Below are positions 1 to 9,393 of a DNA stretch of 64,000 nucleotides, one piece after another (position 1 is the stretch's first letter; the number at the start of each line of letters is the position of its first letter). Made by a program: the position numbers and the translations under genes. The notes beneath the pieces were generated by a model that was not told where the DNA came from, made no database searches, and saw nothing but the letters and a program-made list of their open reading frames with translations. This stretch comes from Phycisphaerales bacterium (GTDB lineage Bacteria; Planctomycetota; Phycisphaerae; Phycisphaerales; SM1A02), in assembly GCA_029260575.1 (NCBI GenBank), contig JAJDDB010000032.1:117958-181957 (forward strand), given 5' to 3'.

Positions 1-52
1 ACATCCTGGAGAAGGCAAGAGTCAACGCTCAACATCCCCACCTCGTGCGTAA

Positions 53-1009
53 TCACCCGCCAAGGATGGCATCTATGCGTTCTGTCACATTTTCATCCAG
101 TTCCAGATCACTTGCCGCAGCATTGTCAAGAATCTGGCTGGATTTACTTGCGCCGATGATCACGCTGGTGAGTTCGCGCCTGCGCAGACACCACGCAATG
201 GCAAGCGTGGCCATGGGTACGCCGAGGCCGTCTGCAATGTCTGTCAATTTGCGCACGATTTTCAGGTTGTCTTCGGTCATGCGTTCCTTGATGAACTTGC
301 CATACTGCTCGTGTGCAGCGCGGGTGTTTTTCGGCACGCCATTGTTGTACTTGCCGGTCAGCAACCCTTCGCACAACGGTGAGAAGTTCACAATACCAAG
401 GCCCAGTCGTGCGCACGTTGGAAAGACTTCCGCTTCCCAGTGGCGCTCCAGCATGTTGTACAATGGCTGATTACTGACAGGCCGATGCCAGTTGTGGTCA
501 TCGCAGATTTCCACCGCTTCAGCAATCTGTTCAGCGTTCCATTCGCTGACGCCCCAGTACAGCACCTTGCCCTGGGTTATGAGATCGTTCATCGCTCGGC
601 AGGTTTCGGCGACAGGTGTTTCATTGTCATACCGATGGCATTGATACAGGTCGATGTACTCGGTGTCGAGCCGTTGCAATGAAGCATGGCATTGTTCGAA
701 GATGTGTTTACGGCTGAGGCCGCGATCATTGGCGCCGGGGAACGGCCAGTTCTGTTCAAACGGCCAGAAGAGTTTTGTTGCCAGCACATAGCTGTCGCGG
801 CGAAACGGCTCCAACGCCTTGCCGACGAGCACTTCGGCGCGGCCGCGGCCATACGCGTTGGCGGTGTCGAAGAAGTTGATGCCGTTCTCGTACGCGGTGC
901 GATGCAAGTCCGCAGCGTGATCGAGTTCCGAATCGTTCAGCGTCAGCCACGATCCGAAACCGACTTCGGAAAGTTTGACGCCCCAAATGCCAAGTCGCCG
1001 GTACTTCAT
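53..1009 (-). CDS. aldo/keto reductase
   Basis: A 318-residue protein of the aldo/keto reductase (potassium channel beta-like) family, predicted to reduce aldehydes or ketones with NADPH in the cytosol. The expected catalytic tetrad is visible: Asp48 and Tyr53 in FFDTANAYGRG, Lys79 in VLATKLFW and His125 in LYQCHRYD. The C-terminal cofactor region contains SVIIGASKSSQ, typical of the family. Length is normal and the protein is complete. The ATG at 1009 is followed at once by the family's start MKYRRLG. It is the only gene here pointing out of the left edge, and it lies downstream of the lamin-tail gene on the same strand with a 64-bp gap. The substrate cannot be read from the sequence. Confidence 0.93.
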   Translation of the reverse strand: MKYRRLGIWGVKLSEVGFGSWLTLNDSELDHAADLHRTAYENGINFFDTANAYGRGRAEVLVGKALEPFRRDSYVLATKLFWPFEQNWPFPGANDRGLSRKHIFEQCHASLQRLDTEYIDLYQCHRYDNETPVAETCRAMNDLITQGKVLYWGVSEWNAEQIAEAVEICDDHNWHRPVSNQPLYNMLERHWEAEVFPTCARLGLGIVNFSPLCEGLLTGKYNNGVPKNTRAAHEQYGKFIKERMTEDNLKIVRKLTDIADGLGVPMATLAIAWCLRRRELTSVIIGASKSSQILDNAAASDLELDENVTERIDAILGG

Positions 1010-1073
1010 GCGGATAGAACAACGTCAACAGGTCGTATTGTCAAAACCGCACTGCCGAGCGCTGCTGAATCGC

Positions 1074-1871
1074 TCAGGAATCTTCGGGATCTGTTTCCGG
1101 CTCGGATTCGGTTGGTGATTGCGCGGGTTGCGTCTCCGAAGTAGCACCAGGATCGGCAGTTCGGCCGGTGTCGATCAGCTCTGCAAGGCCTTCAACATGC
1201 CCCGGCGAGCCGATATCCGCTGCGCTGAAGATCGGCGTGGTAACAGGCTTGCGAGCCCCGTGTGAACCGTCTGCGCTACTGCTCCAGAGTTCGCCCTTGT
1301 TCAGATCGGTTGCGGTGAGGTCATTCAGCCAGATGCTGGGGCCGTCCGGGCGCGATACATCCGGCCAGTCATCTGCTTTGCGATAATTTACTTCGCAGAC
1401 GATGTCATCATGTTCATCGAGCAGGTGCAGAATCTCGTTGGTTTCGGTGGGGCTGTTTGCAAGTGAAGCCCATGTGACGCCAATGACTTGATACGTCGGG
1501 TCTGCTGCGGATTCGGTGCCGAAGTCTGCATCCCATGCTGCGCGGAAATCGTCTTCTGTGACGGCGTCACTATTGACGAGCACAACTACGCCGCCGGGCG
1601 CGATCGTGCAGGAGAATCGTCCCCAGTTCTGGTCGTCTTCATCGTCAAGCCGCCAGTCCTTGATTTCGATCGGCTCGGCGCTGAGGTTTGCGATTTCAAC
1701 CCACTCCGTCTGGCCCGTGCTTTCTTTGGAGGCGGGGTTGTACATGATCTCGGTGATGACGATCCGCCATTCGTGGTCGAGCGTGTTGGCAGGAGCGGGG
1801 CCGGCGAGCAGCAGCGTGCTGACAATTGTGAGCCCAAGAAACGGCGATTGAATTGTTTGTTGGTTTAGCAT
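1074..1871 (-). CDS. secreted lamin-tail-domain (LTD) protein
   Basis: A 265-residue exported protein. Residues 1-29 form a Sec signal peptide (hydrophobic LGLTIVSTLLLAG, cleavage near PANT). Residues about 36-150 carry the lamin tail domain pattern: IVITEIMYNPA, then EWVEIANLSAEPIEIKDWRL and IAPGGVVVLVN. This immunoglobulin-like beta domain occurs in many secreted and surface proteins of planctomycetes. The last 30 residues are low-complexity and rich in Glu, Thr, Ser and Pro, perhaps a flexible linker. A strong Shine-Dalgarno (GAGGAGG) lies 8 bases before the ATG at 1871 and supports the start. No catalytic motif is seen, so a binding or structural role is inferred. It is divergent from aat. 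Confidence 0.82.
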   Translation of the reverse strand: MLNQQTIQSPFLGLTIVSTLLLAGPAPANTLDHEWRIVITEIMYNPASKESTGQTEWVEIANLSAEPIEIKDWRLDDEDDQNWGRFSCTIAPGGVVVLVNSDAVTEDDFRAAWDADFGTESAADPTYQVIGVTWASLANSPTETNEILHLLDEHDDIVCEVNYRKADDWPDVSRPDGPSIWLNDLTATDLNKGELWSSSADGSHGARKPVTTPIFSAADIGSPGHVEGLAELIDTGRTADPGATSETQPAQSPTESEPETDPEDS

Positions 1872-1967
1872 GGTTGATTCCTCCTCAGTGGTGCGTCAGC
1901 ATTGGATTGCCTGCTGCGATGTGAACATTCTACCGTATTGGTGAGTAGGCCTTATGAGAGCATCTTC

Positions 1968-2612
1968 ATGACGCGCACGCCGGAGCATGGTGACAGCAGG
2001 ACGGCACTGACGCCGAAGATTCTGCTGTGGGCGTATGAACGCGGCATTTTCCCGATGGCTGATCCGGAGACCGGCAGCATCGACTGGTATTGCCCGGACC
2101 CGCGGGCGGTGTTGCCGATTGAGAATCTTCCAGTTTCGAAGAACCTTGCAAGGGTTGTGCGGCAGCAGTCGTTTGCGATTCGCTGTGATACAGCATTTGC
2201 TGAAGTGATGCAGGCGTGCGCGCAGCCGAGGATTGATGATCCGCAGACGTGGATTGATGAGACACTTCTCGATGCGTATTGTGGTCTGCATGAGCAGGGT
2301 CATGCGCACAGCGTTGAAGCGTGGAAGGATGGAACACTTGTCGGCGGGCTATATGGTGTGCATGTCGGCAGCGCGTTCTGTGGCGAATCCATGTTCGTTC
2401 GGCAGGACCTCGGCGGAACGAATGCATCAAAGGTGTGTCTGGTGCATCTTGTGAAGCACCTGCGTCAGCAGGAGTTCACGCTACTGGATACGCAGTTCTG
2501 GAATCCGCATCTGCAGCAGTTTGGTTGTGTCGAAATTCCGGCGCAGCGGTATTTGAATCAGTTGCACTCGGGGTTGGAAGAACCAGCGCAGTGGGGGGAG
2601 TTTGTGCTTTGA
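1968..2612 (+). CDS. aat: leucyl/phenylalanyl-tRNA--protein transferase
   Basis: A 214-residue enzyme that moves Leu or Phe from aminoacyl-tRNA to the N terminus of proteins with N-terminal Arg or Lys, marking them for ClpAP (N-degron pathway). Family signatures are AYERGIFPMA (residues 22-31), WYCPDPRAVLP (40-50), GLYGVHVGSAFCGESMF and the C-terminal region LLDTQFWNPHLQQFG. An in-frame ATG at 1902 would add 22 residues without family likeness. The ATG at 1968 has GAGAG 7 bases upstream and gives the usual length, so it is preferred. The gene is followed after about 40 bp by the zinc-ribbon membrane protein pair on the same strand. Confidence 0.95.
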   Translation: MTRTPEHGDSRTALTPKILLWAYERGIFPMADPETGSIDWYCPDPRAVLPIENLPVSKNLARVVRQQSFAIRCDTAFAEVMQACAQPRIDDPQTWIDETLLDAYCGLHEQGHAHSVEAWKDGTLVGGLYGVHVGSAFCGESMFVRQDLGGTNASKVCLVHLVKHLRQQEFTLLDTQFWNPHLQQFGCVEIPAQRYLNQLHSGLEEPAQWGEFVL

Positions 2613-2654
2613 TTCGCAGCTTCGAATACAAGTTGTTTCAGCGTGACTGCGGCG

Positions 2655-3209
2655 ATGCGTAACACAATTACGAGTCATCCCGTTGCATTTGAGAAGCGCG
2701 TTGTGTTTCAGAACGCGATAGATCGGCAGGAAACGATCATTGTGTGGACGACGCTGATCGCCACTGCGGGGCTGGGTGTTGCCGTTGCCGTGCTGTACCA
2801 CATGAAACGTGGCTATTCGATATTTAGCACCGAGATGATTTTTACGGCAGGAGTTGCTGCGTATCTCGCGCTGGCCGCTGCTGTATTCCTGCTGCCAATT
2901 CACATCACATGCTTGCGGCGTAAGTCAATGCTTGGTGCAGGTCCGTTGCTGTACGGAATCGGTCTGGCGTGGATGGCCGCGACGCAGTATCTCATGGTAG
3001 ATGATTCGGTTTTCCAGTTTATGAGTATGACGATTGGAACACTCGGCATAGTGATCATCATGGCAGTTGGGTGTCGGTTTCTACTTCCGGATACTCCGAG
3101 ACTCGTCGCGCCGCAGCTTTGTCCGACCTGTGGATACGACTTGCGCGGGAGCAGCGCAGATGGCTGTCCGGAGTGCGGGTGGGGGCGCGATGAGCAGTGC
3201 GACGCATGA
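2655..3209 (+). CDS. membrane protein with C-terminal CGYDLRG zinc ribbon (copy 1)
   Basis: About 184 residues. Four hydrophobic segments can be seen (around TLIATAGLGVAVAVLY, IFTAGVAAYLALAAAVFLL, LLYGIGLAWMAATQYL and MTIGTLGIVIIMAVGCRFLL). They are followed by a cytosolic-looking C-terminal zinc ribbon, CPTCGYDLRG then CPECGWGRD, with four metal-binding cysteines. Ribbons with this CGYDLRG...CPECG wording are widespread in planctomycete proteins of unknown role. A GTG at 2643 could be an alternative start; the ATG at 2655 was chosen but has no clear Shine-Dalgarno. Its stop overlaps the start of a paralogue by 4 bases (ATGA), so the two are probably translated together. No specific function is proposed. 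Confidence 0.75.
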   Translation: MRNTITSHPVAFEKRVVFQNAIDRQETIIVWTTLIATAGLGVAVAVLYHMKRGYSIFSTEMIFTAGVAAYLALAAAVFLLPIHITCLRRKSMLGAGPLLYGIGLAWMAATQYLMVDDSVFQFMSMTIGTLGIVIIMAVGCRFLLPDTPRLVAPQLCPTCGYDLRGSSADGCPECGWGRDEQCDA

Positions 3210-3748
3210 AGCTGATGCGCACAAAACTCGGCTTGCACGAAGACCCCTGGTCGATTCAGTCGTCGCGGATCATTGTCTTGACGTATCTGCCCATGTTCAT
3301 CATGGCAATGCTCGGCGGCGTAGCGATGATTGTGTTTATAGCGCAACAACAGCGATTGTTGCCGTTTTCACTGGGAATGATTGGTCCGGTTGCGCTCGTA
3401 TTTCTAGCGATGGGAATCGGGTTGATTGTCAGCATCACGACTGTACCGATACTGCTGATTTGTGTTCGCAAGAAACGGTTGATCTGGTCGCTGCCGATCG
3501 TCTTTGTACCGACCGTGATTGCGGTATTGTGGTACGTTCTCAAGCCATGGTTCGGCAATGGCTGGTATCCAGCATCATCGGCTCTGGTTGCTGTGATGGT
3601 TATGCATGTTATGGCGATTCTTTGTTGTTTTGCTTTGCCCGATCATTTGCATTCCGAAGCGTTGGTGAACTGTCCGAGGTGTGGGTATGATCTTCGCGGA
3701 ACGCGCGACACCGGCTGCCCGGAATGCGGGTGGGGACGTGATGCCTGA
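3206..3748 (+). CDS. membrane protein with C-terminal CGYDLRG zinc ribbon (copy 2)
   Basis: About 180 residues, a diverged paralogue of the preceding protein with the same plan: four hydrophobic segments (LTYLPMFIMAMLGGVAMIVF, LGMIGPVALVFLAMGIGLIV, LIWSLPIVFVPTVIAVLWYV and LVAVMVMHVMAILCCFAL) followed by CPRCGYDLRG...CPECGWGRD at the C terminus. The hydrophobic parts differ strongly from copy 1, while the ribbon is nearly the same. The ATG at 3206 overlaps the upstream TGA (ATGA), which favours it over the GTG at 3197. The function is unknown; translational coupling suggests the two may form a complex. Confidence 0.75.
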   Translation: MKLMRTKLGLHEDPWSIQSSRIIVLTYLPMFIMAMLGGVAMIVFIAQQQRLLPFSLGMIGPVALVFLAMGIGLIVSITTVPILLICVRKKRLIWSLPIVFVPTVIAVLWYVLKPWFGNGWYPASSALVAVMVMHVMAILCCFALPDHLHSEALVNCPRCGYDLRGTRDTGCPECGWGRDA

Positions 3749-3864
3749 CCGGGAATCGAGAAGAGGGCGGTGCTACGCCGCAAGCAGCGAACGATTGCAG
3801 TTGCTGACTGCGTCTGTGTGGTCTGGTCGCGGACAAGCAGGGGCGCCGCTACACTTCCCGCCCT

Positions 3865-4926
3865 ATGGAAGTTGGAATCATCGGACTGCCCGGTTGCGGC
3901 AAGACAACACTGTTCAATTCGCTTACCGGCCTGAACGTCGATCCGTTTGCCGGCGGGCAGAAACCCAACGTGGGTATGGCAAACATCCCTGACCCCCGGC
4001 TGGGCACGATCGCGCAGTACATCCCGCCGCAGAAGATCATCCACGCGCCGCTGCAGATTGTTGATCTGCCCGGCGTGGCGGCAGGCGGCGGCGCGGAGAA
4101 ACTCAATTCGTTTCTGAGTCATGTACGCACAGTCGATGCGATCTGCCATGTTGTGCGCTGCTTTGATGATGGCAATGCCGTCCAGCCAATCCGCGATATT
4201 GAATCAATGAACACCGAGCTGATCCTTGCGGATCTCGTCGTTGCGGAAGGATCGCTTGACAAGGCCCAGCGATCAGCCCGTACCGGCGAGCGTGAAGCCA
4301 AGGCCAGGCTTGCGCTGTTGGAACAGGTCGCAGGTATTCTCAATGATGACAAGCCTGTCTCAGCGATTGTTGATTTACTGAGCGATGAAGAGCGGGGCAT
4401 GCTCAAGAGCTATGGCATGGTCAGCGCCAAGCCGGTGCTGTATGTCGCAAACATCGGCGAGGACGATCTCGGCGGTGAAAGCGCCGCAGCAATACAGGTG
4501 GCTGAATTCGCAGCGGCACATGAATGTGAATGTGTGACGCTTTGCGCCAAGCTCGAAGCGGAACTGGCGGAGCTTGATGATGCTGATCGGACCGAGATGC
4601 TGCAGTCCATGGGATTGGGTGAGCCGGCGATCGGTCCTTTGGCGAGGGCTGCGAACAAGTCGCTGGGTTTGACAACCTTTTATACGGCTGGTGAAAAGGA
4701 AGTTCGGGCCTGGCCGGTGCGGATCGGTGCGTCGGCTCCTGAGGCTGCGGGTGTGATTCACAGCGACCTGCAGCGGGGGTTCATCCGAGCCGAGTGCTAC
4801 AGCGTGGATGAACTCGTACAGTACAAGAGCGAAAAGGCCATCAAAGAGGCTGGGAAGATGCGAAGCGAAGGCAAGAGCTATTTGATTCAGGATGGTGATG
4901 TCGTGCACTTCCTGTTCAATGTGTAG
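3865..4926 (+). CDS. ychF: redox-regulated ATPase/GTPase YchF
   Basis: A 353-residue Obg-family P-loop protein that binds ribosomes and prefers ATP. The Walker A motif GLPGCGKTT begins at residue 7. The switch II/G3 region reads IVDLPGVA. The G4 element is YVANIGEDD instead of NKxD, the known YchF change that alters nucleotide preference. A C-terminal TGS domain covers about residues 290-353, ending in IQDGDVVHFLFNV. Length matches the family (about 360). The gene stands alone, 116 bp after the zinc-ribbon pair and about 100 bp before the PBP2 gene. No Shine-Dalgarno is seen before the ATG, as in many genes of this window. Confidence 0.96.
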   Translation: MEVGIIGLPGCGKTTLFNSLTGLNVDPFAGGQKPNVGMANIPDPRLGTIAQYIPPQKIIHAPLQIVDLPGVAAGGGAEKLNSFLSHVRTVDAICHVVRCFDDGNAVQPIRDIESMNTELILADLVVAEGSLDKAQRSARTGEREAKARLALLEQVAGILNDDKPVSAIVDLLSDEERGMLKSYGMVSAKPVLYVANIGEDDLGGESAAAIQVAEFAAAHECECVTLCAKLEAELAELDDADRTEMLQSMGLGEPAIGPLARAANKSLGLTTFYTAGEKEVRAWPVRIGASAPEAAGVIHSDLQRGFIRAECYSVDELVQYKSEKAIKEAGKMRSEGKSYLIQDGDVVHFLFNV

Positions 4927-5028
4927 CGGCAGGCTGGTAGCGGACGATGCACCAATAGACTGAATCCATCGTGTGGGGCGGTCGGTGCGCGCCGGCCGAG
5001 TGTCCTGTTCTCGCTTCGCATACTTGCC

Positions 5029-7317
5029 ATGGCCATTGTCACGCATCGAGCACCACCGACGCACTTTCACCGCAGGCTGATCCTGTTGGGTGGTGGTGTG
5101 TTGATCGTGATGCTGGTGTTGTTCGTGCAGATCACAAAGTTGACAATCGTGCAGGGCGCGGAGTTTCGCCGTGAGGCGGAAGCTGTGTTGGAACAGCGGA
5201 CGTACCTGCCGACCTATCGCGGGCAGATTGTGGATCGCGAGGGCAGAGTGCTCGCGCGTGATCAGGCAAGCTATGACATTGCGCTGGCATACCCCGTCAT
5301 CACTGGGGCGTGGGTCACCGAGAGGGCGGAGTCGGCAGCGCGTACCGAAGTCGGCGGCGCGTGGAGCGAGATGCCGGAACGAGATCGCGCATTCGTGATT
5401 GAAAAACACCTGCCGTACTTCGAAGCACAGCGAGATGGATTACTTGCCAGAATCGCGCAGCTCGGCGGGATTGGCGCTGATGAACTGGACAGCCGAATGA
5501 ATCGCATCCGCCGGCGGGTGCAGCGTCTTGCTGCGGAAGTCTGGGAGAATCAGCGACTTGCGGAGATGAAGCGGCGCGGCGAAGACCCCGAATCGTTCGA
5601 TTTTCAACCCGCCCCGATTCTGGAACAGGTGCAGGCGCACGTCGTGCTGACGGACCTGTCTGATGAAGCCGCGTTCGAGTTCATGGTCTTGGCCGATGCG
5701 AATCCGGACATGTTGACCGTTCGTGATGCGCGCCGCCGGGTGACGCCGTTTGATGAGCAGGTTGTCTCGCTAGATCAATCGGCACTTCCTAAACCACTGC
5801 GCAGTGACAACCCCGCGGTCATACACGTCACCGGCGTGCTTGATCATGTGCTGGGTAGCGTGCGCGACGATGTATGGAAGGAAGATGTCGATCGCCGGCC
5901 GTTCCATAATCCCCAGACCGGCGAAATTGATCTTGGCGGGTATCGGCGTGATGACGTCGTCGGCAACTCCGGCCTCGAAAAAGTTTTTGAAGATCACCTG
6001 CGAGGGTTGCGCGGCATGGTGCATGAACGCCGGGACACCGGCGACCGCACGCGCACCGAACCACAGCCGGGTAGCGATTTGCGTTTGACGATTGATGTGA
6101 TGTTGCAGGCAAAGATTCAGGCGATACTTTCGCCGGACTTCGGTTTGACGCTCGTGCAGCCGTGGCATCGCAACGGTGTGCTTCCGAAGAAGTACCCGCT
6201 GAACAGCGCAGCGGTTGTGCTTGAAGTTGAGACCGGTGAAGTGCTCGCGATGGTGTCGATGCCGACTGTGCAGATGGGCCGGCAAATGTCGGCTCAGCGA
6301 CGCGCGTTTGATATGCCGATGATCAATCGCCCGGTCGAAGCTGTCTACCCGCCGGGGTCGATCATCAAACCGCTGGTGCTCGTGGCCGGCATCAGCGAGG
6401 GGCAATATGCTCTTGGTTCGGAGATTCGGTGTAACGGTTCGTATTATGAAGACCGTACGCGACCGCGCTGCTGGATATACCGCGAAGCGCACAACTTTCA
6501 AACACATGGCGATCTTCATGCGGTAGATGCGATTGCGCGTTCGTGCAATGTGTTTTTCTACACGCTTGCGGATCGGTTGGAGTTGGAACGCTTGCTCGAT
6601 TGGTATTCGTTCTTCGGGCTGGGTCAGCCGATCGATATTGGTTTGTCGTATGACGTGCGGCGCGAAGACGGGGCGATGATTCCTGCAGGGCAGACTGCTG
6701 GGCATATTCCGTCAACGGAAGTTCTCTCCAAGTGGCGGATGCTGGGTCAATATGAATTCAACACGCTGATCATGGGCATCGGGCAGGGACCAATGACGTG
6801 GACGCCGCTGCACGCTGCCAATGCCTACGCCACGTTAGCCCGCGGCGGCATTGTGCGTGATGCCACGATCGTTGCCAGCGAAGTGCGCAGTGATCGCCCA
6901 CAGCATACAAAATCGCGACGCATTGATTCGCGGGCTGTGCAGACTGCTCTTGAAGGTCTGCGGCGCTCGGTGGCGGAGAAATACGGCACATCACATGCGT
7001 TGCGATACGACGATCTGTCAACCGAGCCGATTTTCAACGCGGAGGGCGTCACTGTCTGGGCGAAGACCGGTACCGCGCAGGCGCCGCTTGTTGATCTGGA
7101 CATGAACGGCACGATTGATGAAACCGAGAAGAACAATCGCCTCGATCATGCGTGGTGTGTCGGACTGGTCGGGCCGGCGGGATCAACGCGCCCGCTGCAT
7201 GCGTTTGCAGTGATCGTTGAATACGGCGGCAGCGGCGGGCGTGTTGCGGGGCCGGTGGCCAACCAGATTATTCATGTCATGCAGCAGCTTGGATATCTGC
7301 CGGGAGGAGATTCGTGA
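5029..7317 (+). CDS. mrdA: penicillin-binding protein 2 (elongasome transpeptidase)
   Basis: A 762-residue class B PBP with one N-terminal membrane anchor (residues 17-36). It cross-links peptidoglycan in the periplasm during side-wall growth. The dimerisation domain begins at RGQIVDREGRVLA (64-76). Transpeptidase motifs are complete: SIIK with nucleophile Ser444 and Lys447, SCN at 505-507, and KTGT at 679-682. It is longer than E. coli PBP2 (about 630) because of an insert around residues 95-235. The downstream gene starts inside its stop codon (GTGA), so PBP2 and RodA are co-translated, as expected for partners in the elongasome. No mreBCD genes are in view. Confidence 0.94.
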   Translation: MAIVTHRAPPTHFHRRLILLGGGVLIVMLVLFVQITKLTIVQGAEFRREAEAVLEQRTYLPTYRGQIVDREGRVLARDQASYDIALAYPVITGAWVTERAESAARTEVGGAWSEMPERDRAFVIEKHLPYFEAQRDGLLARIAQLGGIGADELDSRMNRIRRRVQRLAAEVWENQRLAEMKRRGEDPESFDFQPAPILEQVQAHVVLTDLSDEAAFEFMVLADANPDMLTVRDARRRVTPFDEQVVSLDQSALPKPLRSDNPAVIHVTGVLDHVLGSVRDDVWKEDVDRRPFHNPQTGEIDLGGYRRDDVVGNSGLEKVFEDHLRGLRGMVHERRDTGDRTRTEPQPGSDLRLTIDVMLQAKIQAILSPDFGLTLVQPWHRNGVLPKKYPLNSAAVVLEVETGEVLAMVSMPTVQMGRQMSAQRRAFDMPMINRPVEAVYPPGSIIKPLVLVAGISEGQYALGSEIRCNGSYYEDRTRPRCWIYREAHNFQTHGDLHAVDAIARSCNVFFYTLADRLELERLLDWYSFFGLGQPIDIGLSYDVRREDGAMIPAGQTAGHIPSTEVLSKWRMLGQYEFNTLIMGIGQGPMTWTPLHAANAYATLARGGIVRDATIVASEVRSDRPQHTKSRRIDSRAVQTALEGLRRSVAEKYGTSHALRYDDLSTEPIFNAEGVTVWAKTGTAQAPLVDLDMNGTIDETEKNNRLDHAWCVGLVGPAGSTRPLHAFAVIVEYGGSGGRVAGPVANQIIHVMQQLGYLPGGDS

Positions 7318-8582
7318 GCCAGCTTGCGAATGCAACCGCAGCAGGTGCAAACGTGCAAACTCCGCCGCGAGCAGTGCCGTTTGGCCGTGCGACGACGCCA
7401 GCGGAGTTGCATGAACGGGTGCGCTCGATTCACCAGCGCGGGTTGCGTTTCTATAACCCCGGGTGGTTATGTGTTGTTGCTGCGCTCGGTTTGTCGTTGC
7501 TCGGAGTCATGGCGATCAGCACGACGGAATCGTCGTATGCAACAAAACATCTGGTGCATCTCGGCCTGGGTTTGCTGGCTGCGGGTGTTGCGGCGACGCC
7601 TAACATGCGCTGGATGCAGCACTTTGCGTATCCGATGTTCGGTTTATCGCTGCTGCTGCTTGTGTTTGTACTGATTCCGTTTGTACCGGAAGAAATCGTT
7701 CGGCCGCGCAACAACGCACGGCGCTGGATCAATCTGGTCGTCTTTGATCTACAGCCGTCCGAGCTTGCCAAGATAGCGTATGTGTTGGCTCTAGCATGTT
7801 ATTTCAAGAGGCATCGAAACTATCGAACGCTGCGTGGATTAGTACCGTTGCTGGCGGTGACATTCGTGCCGATGGCGCTGATCGTTATCGAGCCGGACCT
7901 CGGCACGTCGATGGTGTTCCTGCCGACGATGTTTGCCATGTTGATCGTTGCAGGCGGCAAGATTCGGCATGTTCTTCTGATCATCGTGCTGGGGCTGGCG
8001 CTCGCTCCGGCCATGTATCCGCTGCTCAAGCCGCACCAGAAAGATCGCATCAAAGCGATGATCGCGCAATCGACGGGTGATGAGCGGTATGTGCAGGACA
8101 TCGGCTTCCAGGGCGATCGCGCGATCATGCTCGTCGGGTCCGGTGGGGTGTTCGGCAACGGCCGGCAGCACGCAGCTGATCTTGTGCATTTCAATCAACT
8201 GCCCGAAGAGCACAACGACATGATCTTTGCGGTGGTGAGTTGTCGCTGGGGAATATTTGGCGCGCTGGTGACGTGGGGGTTGTACGGTTTATTTGCGCTC
8301 GGCGGTCTGTTGACGGCGGCAAGCTGCAAGGATGCGTTCGGCAGGTTGGTTCCGGTGGGGCTTGTCGTTCTGGTGACAACGCAGATGATTGTCAACACCG
8401 GGATGACGATCGGCATTTTGCCGGTTACGGGCATGACGCTGCCGTTTGTCAGCGCCGGCGGGTCGAGTCTGCTGACGAGTTGGCTGATGGTGGGCGTGCT
8501 TTTGGGGATCGCGCTGCGCCGGCCGACGATTATGGCTCGCGAATCGCTGAAATTCAGCGATGATGACGGCTATGGCGGGTAA
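7314..8582 (+). CDS. rodA: RodA-type peptidoglycan glycosyltransferase (SEDS family)
   Basis: A 422-residue polytopic membrane protein of the FtsW/RodA/SpoVE family. It polymerises lipid II into glycan strands and works with the class B PBP encoded just upstream. The GTG start at 7314 overlaps the mrdA stop and has a strong Shine-Dalgarno (GGGAGGAG). SEDS signatures are visible: FDLQPSELAKIAYVL, LIVIEPDLGTSMVF, LPEEHNDMIFAV and, near the end, GMTLPFVSAGGSSLL. The first ~45 residues are a hydrophilic extension before the first membrane helix. Pairing with a PBP2-like partner makes RodA more likely than FtsW. Confidence 0.94.
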   Translation: MSQLANATAAGANVQTPPRAVPFGRATTPAELHERVRSIHQRGLRFYNPGWLCVVAALGLSLLGVMAISTTESSYATKHLVHLGLGLLAAGVAATPNMRWMQHFAYPMFGLSLLLLVFVLIPFVPEEIVRPRNNARRWINLVVFDLQPSELAKIAYVLALACYFKRHRNYRTLRGLVPLLAVTFVPMALIVIEPDLGTSMVFLPTMFAMLIVAGGKIRHVLLIIVLGLALAPAMYPLLKPHQKDRIKAMIAQSTGDERYVQDIGFQGDRAIMLVGSGGVFGNGRQHAADLVHFNQLPEEHNDMIFAVVSCRWGIFGALVTWGLYGLFALGGLLTAASCKDAFGRLVPVGLVVLVTTQMIVNTGMTIGILPVTGMTLPFVSAGGSSLLTSWLMVGVLLGIALRRPTIMARESLKFSDDDGYGG

Positions 8583-9393
8583 GCATATCGACACTACATC
8601 AAACGACGGACCGAAATTGAACCCTGCAGCGACAACACCGCGCCGGTTGGAGCTTTCCGAATCGATTGAGCCGTTATCCGTTCCGAGTTGGTTCGTGCAG
8701 AGATGCGCTGATTTTGGAGTCGAGTGTGAAGCGAATGACCTTCGCCGATTCGGCCAGTATCTCGCGCTGCTGGCAGCTGCGAATGAGGTGATGAATCTCA
8801 CAACAGTTCGCGATGCTGATGCTGCATGGGAAAAGCACATATTCGACAGTCTGACATTGTTGCCGCTGTTGGCGAGCGCTGAAGTGCATCGCGTTATTGA
8901 CATCGGAAGTGGCGGGGGCGTGCCCGGCTTACCGCTTGCGATTGCGATGCCGGGTGTTTCGTTCACACTTGTTGAAGCGACCGGAAAGAAGGCACAGTTT
9001 CTTGAACTGGCGGTGTCGCGATTGGGATTGACCAACGTTGTTGTCGTATCAGAACGGGCCGAAGTTGTCGGTCGAGATCGGGAAACGCATCGCGATCAGT
9101 ACGATGCTGCCATCGTGCGGGCGGTTGGACATTTGGCAATTGTTGCGGAACTCTGCATTCCACTGGTGCGCGTTGATGGTTTTGTGCTTGCGGTCAAGGG
9201 TGAGAAGGCTGCGGCTGAAGTCGAGGAATCCGCGGAAGCGCTGCGGATGTTGCATTCGGAAGTGGCGCAGATTGTGGCTACGCCGACCGGGCGTGTTGTT
9301 GTGTTGCACAAGCTGCGCCCGACGCCGAAGTTGTACCCAAGGCGACCGGGCGAGCCGAAGCGGGCGCCGCTGGGAATGTCGAAAAAGCCCTAA
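8560..9393 (+). CDS. rsmG: 16S rRNA (guanine(527)-N(7))-methyltransferase RsmG
   Basis: A 277-residue SAM-dependent methyltransferase that makes m7G527 in 16S rRNA; its loss gives low-level streptomycin resistance in other bacteria. Motif I is VIDIGSGGGVPGLPLA, followed by LVEATGKKAQFLELAV and the family-typical RAVGHLAIVAELC. The core begins near residue 45. The first ~40 residues are an extension without family likeness, so a start later than the ATG codons at 8560, 8563 or 8572 is possible. It overlaps the rodA end by 23 bp and is probably in the same transcript. Its last 4 bases overlap the convergent gene at 9390. Confidence 0.93.
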   Translation: MMTAMAGKHIDTTSNDGPKLNPAATTPRRLELSESIEPLSVPSWFVQRCADFGVECEANDLRRFGQYLALLAAANEVMNLTTVRDADAAWEKHIFDSLTLLPLLASAEVHRVIDIGSGGGVPGLPLAIAMPGVSFTLVEATGKKAQFLELAVSRLGLTNVVVVSERAEVVGRDRETHRDQYDAAIVRAVGHLAIVAELCIPLVRVDGFVLAVKGEKAAAEVEESAEALRMLHSEVAQIVATPTGRVVVLHKLRPTPKLYPRRPGEPKRAPLGMSKKP

